Source of the DNA: Macrotis lagotis
Taxonomy: Eukaryota; Chordata; Mammalia; Peramelemorphia; Peramelidae
Assembly: GCF_037893015.1 (NCBI RefSeq)
Contig: NC_133666.1
Coordinates: forward strand, 264,237,609 to 264,301,608
DNA: 64,000 nt
Direction of reading: 5' to 3'
Below, one piece after another: positions 58,431-64,000 of the stretch (positions are counted from its first letter, which is position 1; each line of letters starts with the position of its first letter). The notes under the pieces were generated by a model. The model saw only the letters and a program-made list of their open reading frames with translations. It searched no databases and was not told the origin of the DNA. Position numbers and translations under genes: made by a program.

Positions 58431-58669
58431 AGAATAACTAGACTTCAATGAATAGCCCAAGCCCTGTTCACATAATGTCATGAGACACAAGTTTAAGTTA
58501 GTATTGAACTGCCTGGGGAGCAGAAGGGACCACGGTCCACCATTTTGGTGAAGATGAGTGCTGAAAACAACATTTCTCAGGGAAGGAAAGTAACTTTATA
58601 ATTAGGCAAAAATAAATCTCTAAGGAGGTAAAGAACATATTAGTATCAGAGCTGAAACTGGAATCAAGG
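58431..58669. other. Intronic unique sequence
   Basis: Nothing recognisable. Confidence 0.4.
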
Positions 58670-59571
58670 TCAGAGAATCAGTTTCAGAGTCGATAGAAAT
58701 CTCACAAGCCATCTAATCTATCCTCTTTGCAAAAAAACAGAAAGGATCATGATGTCTTTGCTTGAAGACTTTCAGTGAGGGGGAACCCACTACCAGAGTC
58801 ACCTCCCAAGACAACTCATTCCATTGTTGTATAAGCTCTAGTTAGTATGATTGTTTTTCCACTTTCCTTATGTCGTCCACATATGTGATTTCTCTCTATT
58901 GACATGATGATTTATAATGGGGCCCAAGAAGACACACCTAATTTCTAATTCATAGGACTTTCAGGGACATAAAGACAGCTATCATTTCCCCCTCTCCTCA
59001 TCCCCAACTTCTTTTCCTCCTCAGAACAAAACCTTCCCAGTTCCTTCCTTTTAATATGACATATGTAAGGTCCCTTCACCCCTCTGATATTTCTCATCTG
59101 TTTTTTTATCAAACTCTTTCTAAAACTGTGTTTAGAACAAAGCACAATATTCTATACATGATCTGACCCAGACAGAGAATAGTAGAGTTTTTTAGTGAAC
59201 TATATATTCTCCTAGAAATAGAACTCAAGAAAAAACTAGCTTTTTTTGCCTACCACATCACACTATTGACACCTGCTGAGCTTGTAATCCCTTAAACTCC
59301 AGACCTCCAGATCTATGTCAGACTAACTGTTGTCTAACCATATTTTCTCCAGTCTGCTCTTATAAAGACTTTTTTAAGGGGATCCAAGTAAAAGTATAAA
59401 TAACATGTTATATTTGTCTCTGCTAAGCTTTTTTTTCCACTTAATTTGGCTCAAGAGTCTAGAAACTAACTTTGTAACACCTATTAGCTTTGTATCTGCA
59501 AATTTGATAACAATTATATACACATCCCTTTAAACATAATATATATATACAGATAATGTGTATACATACCC

Positions 59572-59604
<33 letters not shown>

Positions 59605-60300
59605 CCTTACATATATTATGTATACATGCAAAATATATATATACCTTTACAACTATAATATACTCATATACACATATCATTACTTATATATACAAATACA
59701 CACTGCATTCATATACACATATACCCCTTTACATATACATACTTTTAAACAATACATCTATACATGTGCATACAATATCAGTGTTTTTGTGTACATGTAT
59801 AGATGTGTTGTGTATATAGACATATATAATATATTGTTTGTATTTATATATATGCAAATACATAAGCATCTAATTTTTTTATATTTGATATAGATTTTAT
59901 ATGCACATATTATACATAACCACATGTAGGTATATATATAATATATGAATATATCACATACATAGGTATATATATATATATTTATGCACTCAAAGTTGTA
60001 TGTCTATAATATACATATATATATATATATATTTATGATGTATGTATACACACCTGCATTTCTTCTCAAATTTGCAGGTCAGCTGTAATGACAACTCTTT
60101 CAATATGGCCACTGAACCAATTCTGTATCCACTTAATTATATCATTGCTTCTCCAAGCATAGCATGAGATAGCTCCATAAACACTTTCTAAAGTCTTTGG
60201 ACTCAGACTTTTTTCATTCACTATACCAATTCCAAAGAAATTACTTTCTAATGAAAAAAACTACCTGAATCCTTTATACCCTCAAGGAACTCTTTAGTTT
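58670..60300 (-). repeat. CR1/L3-type LINE, interrupted by TA-rich tract
   Basis: Antisense order is clear: 'ggggaacccactaccagag', 'tcatttccccctctcctca', 'tgcctaccacatcacacta', 'gagcttgtaatcccttaa' and 'gtatctgcaaatttgata', then a TA tract (59510-60050), then 'ctgaaccaattctgtatcc' and 'atagcatgagatagctcc'. This is a single L3/CR1 copy of about 1.1 kb plus the expansion. Confidence 0.8.
59510..60050. repeat. TA/CA-rich low-complexity tract (about 540 bp)
   Basis: Mostly TA, TACA and TATG units. It generates Tyr/Ile/Thr-rich frames on both strands that are not genes. Confidence 0.95.
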
Positions 60301-60544
60301 CTGAATATAAAGTCTCAGATCTTTTTTTTTTTACCCTTTAGAAGGAAAAACACAAACAAAAATCCACCATCCATACTAAGAATATCACCACCTTGTATAT
60401 TGCTTCTCCCCACACATTTCTCTTTTGGCTTGGCAATAATCATAGGTGATACAGAAAATGAATTGATCAGATATAAGACAGAATTTTTAAAAATATGCAT
60501 CCTGTTTCCCTCTATAATTTGTCAACTCTAAGCAATTATTTAGT
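60301..60544. other. Intronic unique sequence
   Basis: Nothing recognisable. Confidence 0.4.
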
Positions 60545-60810
60545 AGAACATTTAAAGTAGCTAGGTGGTACAGTGGATAGAACCCTGAACCTAGAGTCAA
60601 GAAGACATGAGTTCAAATTTGACTCAGATACTTATAGTTGTGTGATCTTGGGGCAAGTCACCCAACTCCAACTCATGTCAGTTTTCTCATCTGTAAAATG
60701 GTGATTACCTTCTAAGGTGGTTGTGAGGATCAAATGAAATAATTACAAAGTATTTGACATAATATGTGAGCCATAGTAATTGCTGTATAAATGATAGCTC
60801 CTATTATTGT
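60545..60810 (+). mobile_element. CORE-SINE / MIR-type, nearly complete
   Basis: 'agctaggtggtacagtgga', 'gagttcaaatttgactcag', 'tctcatctgtaaaatggtg' and 'tgtgaggatcaaatgaa', followed by an ATT-rich stretch to 60920. Confidence 0.88.
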
Positions 60811-61069
60811 TTTTTTATTGCTCCTATTATTGCTGTTGTTGTTATTGTTGTATTATTATTATTTCTTGGAATAATGAATAATAACATGATTATTACTAAA
60901 ATAATTATCATTATTATGACTATTCTAGCTATATGGCTAAGGTGCCACATTTTGTGAACTTTCCTTTTAACTCTTGTGAAGTGTGTTTTCCCCTAGAATA
61001 TGACTATGGGCTGGGGAGAGAAATGAATTTATCTACAGAATAAATAAAATGATATACAGAAATAAATAG

Positions 61070-61215
61070 AGAGACAGCACCATATAATGAATGGAGTTAG
61101 TTCAGAGAGCCTAGAAGACCTGAATTCAGGAATTGTCTCTTCCATATCCTTACTGTGTGGTCCTAAGTAAGTCATAACCTTTCAGCGCTCTAAGATATTC
61201 TGTAGATTAATAATT
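61070..61215 (+). repeat. MIR-type SINE 5' half
   Basis: 'gaagacctgaattcagga' and 'tactgtgtggtcctaagta'. Confidence 0.65.
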
Positions 61216-62449
61216 TCCAGAAAAAGTGTCCACTTAACACTTGTACAGGGAACTATCTTAAATGGGAGATTTCTACAGCAATGAATCACAGGCTTGGTCC
61301 CTATTTCTAACAAATACACCAGATTAATACAAAATTGGCCATTCCTCAAATTTAGCAGTTGAAAGACAATTCTGTCTACTTTTTAATGAGTTCCTGAGCA
61401 GTGATGCTTTCTAAGATTGACAGAACACATTGTCCTTGAGGATCTACTGACTGACTGTGCAGTCTCTTGAGGTCAAAGGACACACCTTGAAATCACAGGA
61501 TGAAGTTAAAGTGGAGAAATACATTTTAATTTCAGAAACAAATAAATTAAAAATAAATGTATTTTTGCAATCAAACCATAGAGACATTTCCCTAATCTTT
61601 TGAACTAAAATCTAGACTAGCTTGACAATTATACCACAGGGAACAAACTCCTGATGAGAGGCAGGTAGATTAAATGACCTACAAGTTCTATTCCATTTTC
61701 AATTTCTATGATCTGTAACACAATTAAGTAATTTGCAATGGCTTGAATAATAGAATTACTTTGTAGAGATGAATCTGCTATTTAATTTGTATTTGATTTG
61801 GTCTCATATTTAACCATTTAAAAATTTTTGTATTCACCAAATATTGGTTTGGATACATATTGGGTTTCTTGCTCCCATATTCTCTCACTGTGGTCTATCT
61901 CTTCTATGAGACTAGGCCCAGAATTACAGCATTTTAAACAAGTTTTCTACAAATAACCACTGAAAATGCTATTTTCCCTTTATTATTTGGAAGATTAAGC
62001 TAAATGGTGGCCCTGAATCCCCATCCTCTGCCCTCTTTTTAGCTTAACATTTAAAAAAAACAGGTCCATACAATTTTATTTGAGGCACATTTTATGGTCA
62101 TCACCCATATTTACCAATACCCTTCTTCCTGTTTCTAGAGATTTTTGCTTCCTTTGTCCACTTCTCTCTGCTATTCTTTCTAAATGAAGATGAGATTCAG
62201 ATCTAATAGATGAAGGAAAAATTGAGTCACCTTGTTCTTCCACTTCATTTCAATGGATACATGCTGCTATCTTGGACCTTCAGTAAATTAACAAATGAAT
62301 TGTTTACCAGTTAGGATGTTTGTGGGTGCAAGTGGAAGTGAGTGGAGAGTGGAGAGAATAAACTACAACTAACTGGACAAATCAGTCACCAGTATATGGT
62401 AACATCCTTCGTTCTATACTCAGTGTTATCCAATAAAAGGAACAAAAAC
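61216..62449. other. Intronic unique sequence
   Basis: No gene is seen. 'gattaaatgacctacaag' near 61670 is a small MIR-like piece. Confidence 0.4.
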
Positions 62450-62544
62450 AGTCAGTCTACAAACATTTATTTAATGATTCCTGTTTCCCAGACACTGTGG
62501 CAAGTTCTGAGATTTCAAATAAGGACAAATAAGATTTCAAATAA

Positions 62545-62840
62545 GATGGCAGAGTAGGTAGAGTGCTGGTCCTGAAGTCTGGAGGATCTGAGTTCAAGTC
62601 TGGTTTCAGATAGTTACTAGCTGTGAGACCTTGGGCAAGTCACTTTACCCCAATTGCCTTGCATTCAGGGCCATCTCTAGTCATCCTGATTCATATTTGG
62701 TCTCAGGACCCTGATGGCTCCAGAGGAGAGAAAGTGAGGCTGGTGACTTGGTGCAGCAGCTCCTCATATCCAATTTGCGTTCTTGTCATGGCATCATCTC
62801 TCTTTTTTTTTTTAAGAACAAAGGACAAACAAACATTATC
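62545..62840 (+). mobile_element. Long marsupial SINE, full length
   Basis: 'gagttcaagtctggtttc', 'cttgggcaagtcacttta', 'tagtcatcctgattcatat', 'gaggctggtgacttggtgc' and 'gaacaaaggacaaacaaac'. Confidence 0.88.
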
Positions 62841-63066
62841 ATCATTACAAGTAAGGATTAAAATAGTCCCTGCTTTCAAGGAACTTACAGTCTAATGGGG
62901 CACACAACATATATTCAAGATATAAACAGAGAAGATGAAAAGAAACCTTAGTGGGGAAAGCTCTAGAAGGAGGGGAGGGAGAAGGGGGATGGCTGGGGGA
63001 GGGTGCAAAAGAAACCATAAAAGGCTTCCTAATGAGGATGGTGTTTGAGAGGCTTTTGAAGGAAGG

Positions 63067-63290
63067 AGGAGATAGATAGTGCAGTGGATAAATCCCTGGG
63101 CTTGGAATTAGGAAGGCTCATGTTTCTAAGTTCAAATTTGACCTCAGACACTTAATAGCTGTATGATCCTAGGTAAATCCCTTTTCCTTGTTTGCCTCAG
63201 TTTCTTCATCTGTAAAATGAGCTGAAGAAGGGAATGACAAACTAGTTCAGGATCTCTGCCAAGAAAGCCCCTGAAGGGGTCACAAAGGAT
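63067..63290 (+). mobile_element. CORE-SINE (marsupial type)
   Basis: 'agatagtgcagtggataaa', 'gttcaaatttgacctcag', 'cagtttcttcatctgtaaa' and 'gaaggggtcacaaaggat'. Confidence 0.85.
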
Positions 63291-63350
63291 GGACAACAGA
63301 GGATTCTAGAGAGGGAAAGCATTCCAAGAATTAGTGCAAAAGTAGAGTTA

Positions 63351-64000
63351 TGAGAAATGAAGTTACTAACATACTATAATATCTATAAAGTAGAAACTCT
63401 CACATCTTTATCTCCCCTGGCCTAGCCTAATGCTCTGCAAACAGCAAGCACTAACTCCATTTGTTGAATGAATTTTAGAATTTTAACATGGAAGAGAAGC
63501 AAACAAAAGAAAAAAAATGAGGTAATTTTCTATTTTTTTTTTTGCAAAAATGTATCATTATTTCTGTTCATCCACCCTGTTACACATAATCTTTCAGATT
63601 ACAATGCAATATATCAAAGCTAACATCTGAACAACAGTCTGGGAGCAGAGGAGCTGTGATTTCTGTGATTTCTAGACTAAAAATCTCACCTCCAGCAGGC
63701 CACTTGGCTGTCTCCTCCACCTCATCACTACCCAGCATTGCTAGACTCTGAGTATGACAGGCTGTTAGGTGCTATGCAAAAAGAATAAGGCACAAATTTC
63801 TTATGGGAATAGCACTGACTCCCCAAGGAGTACTATGTGGAAAATAAATAAAGACTCTCTGTAAGGCAATTGCAAAGATTATCTGTACAATGAACCAGCA
63901 TCTCCCCATGGCTCATGTTGCTTTTTCACAGCAAATGCTGTTAGGGAGGCATATAGACTTTGGTTGGGCCTTAAGAACAATTTTCTTGTTTCAGTAAAAC
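63351..64000. other. Intronic unique sequence at the right edge
   Basis: 63395-63480 has an L2-tail-like 'gctctgcaaacagcaag'. No exon recognised. Confidence 0.4.

Larger units (their letters stand above)
62450..63350 (-). repeat. L2-related LINE split by two SINEs
   Basis: 62450-62540 ('aaacatttatttaatgat'), 62860-63066 ('aaggaacttacagtctaa', 'gaaaggcttcctaatgag'-like) and 63291-63350 ('gggaaagcattccaagaa') form one antisense L2 in order, with SINEs inserted at 62545 and 63067. Confidence 0.65.
50151..64000 (-). other. RAB3C: RAB3C upstream intron, partial
   Basis: This is the 3' part of the intron before the G4 exon and continues beyond the right edge. I looked for the preceding exon, which should encode the switch II and QERYRTIT-type region ending in QDW, and did not see it. 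The intron therefore probably exceeds 13.8 kb. The interrupted codon is Trp after its second base (phase 2). Confidence 0.85.

Noticed and set aside
59459..59893. Tyr/Ile/Thr-rich frames of up to 111 residues
   Set aside because: They come from TA/CA low-complexity DNA.

Overview
This window looks like therian, most likely marsupial, nuclear DNA: AT-rich, full of ancient MIR, L2 and L3/CR1 debris, with L1-type LINEs and several copies of the tRNA-derived SINEs typical of marsupials (heads like 'gggcagctaggtgg', tails like 'cttgggcaagtcactt'). The species cannot be fixed from sequence alone; an opossum or an Australian marsupial would both fit. There is one assembly gap of 100 N (673-772).

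The only active protein-coding gene I can support is RAB3C, on the minus strand and incomplete. Its last coding exon (24830-25017) and the preceding exon (50026-50150) lie in the window, separated by a 25,008-bp intron with matching splice phases and consensus splice sites. Together they encode the C-terminal 102 whole residues plus two codons split across exon junctions. They carry the G4 (NKCD) and G5 (SAK) guanine-recognition motifs and a Cys-Gly-Cys prenylation end. The previous intron runs from 50151 past the right edge. Coordinates 1-24829 are downstream of the stop codon: 3' UTR, then intergenic DNA.

Layout. 1-672: MIR and L2 remnants up to the gap. 773-2956: minus-strand L1 lineage element with a GC-rich 5' end and a damaged ORF1 but no visible ORF2 (half-L1, HAL1-like). 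2957-6925: an older minus-strand L1 with decayed ORF1 and internally deleted ORF2, its reverse-transcriptase box mutated. 7590-8010: GC-rich processed pseudogene of a cytochrome c oxidase subunit 8 (COX8) family gene. 8000-24829: mostly unique sequence, MIR pieces and microsatellites, including a diverged direct repeat (12.3/13.5 kb). 25018-50025: RAB3C intron with L2 in both orientations, L3/CR1, SINEs, two hAT-like pieces, RTE-like pieces and another direct repeat (40.0/41.1 kb). 50151-64000: upstream intron with more SINEs, L2, an L3/CR1 element split by a large TA-rich tract, and long unique stretches.

I found no new gene system, RNA gene or CRISPR array. The observations most worth checking are the COX8 retrocopy, the half-L1, three RFX X-box-like palindromes in the RAB3C introns, a CTCF-like site, and two direct-repeat pairs with about 1.1-1.2 kb spacing. 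Repeat family names rest on recalled consensus similarity, not on a search.
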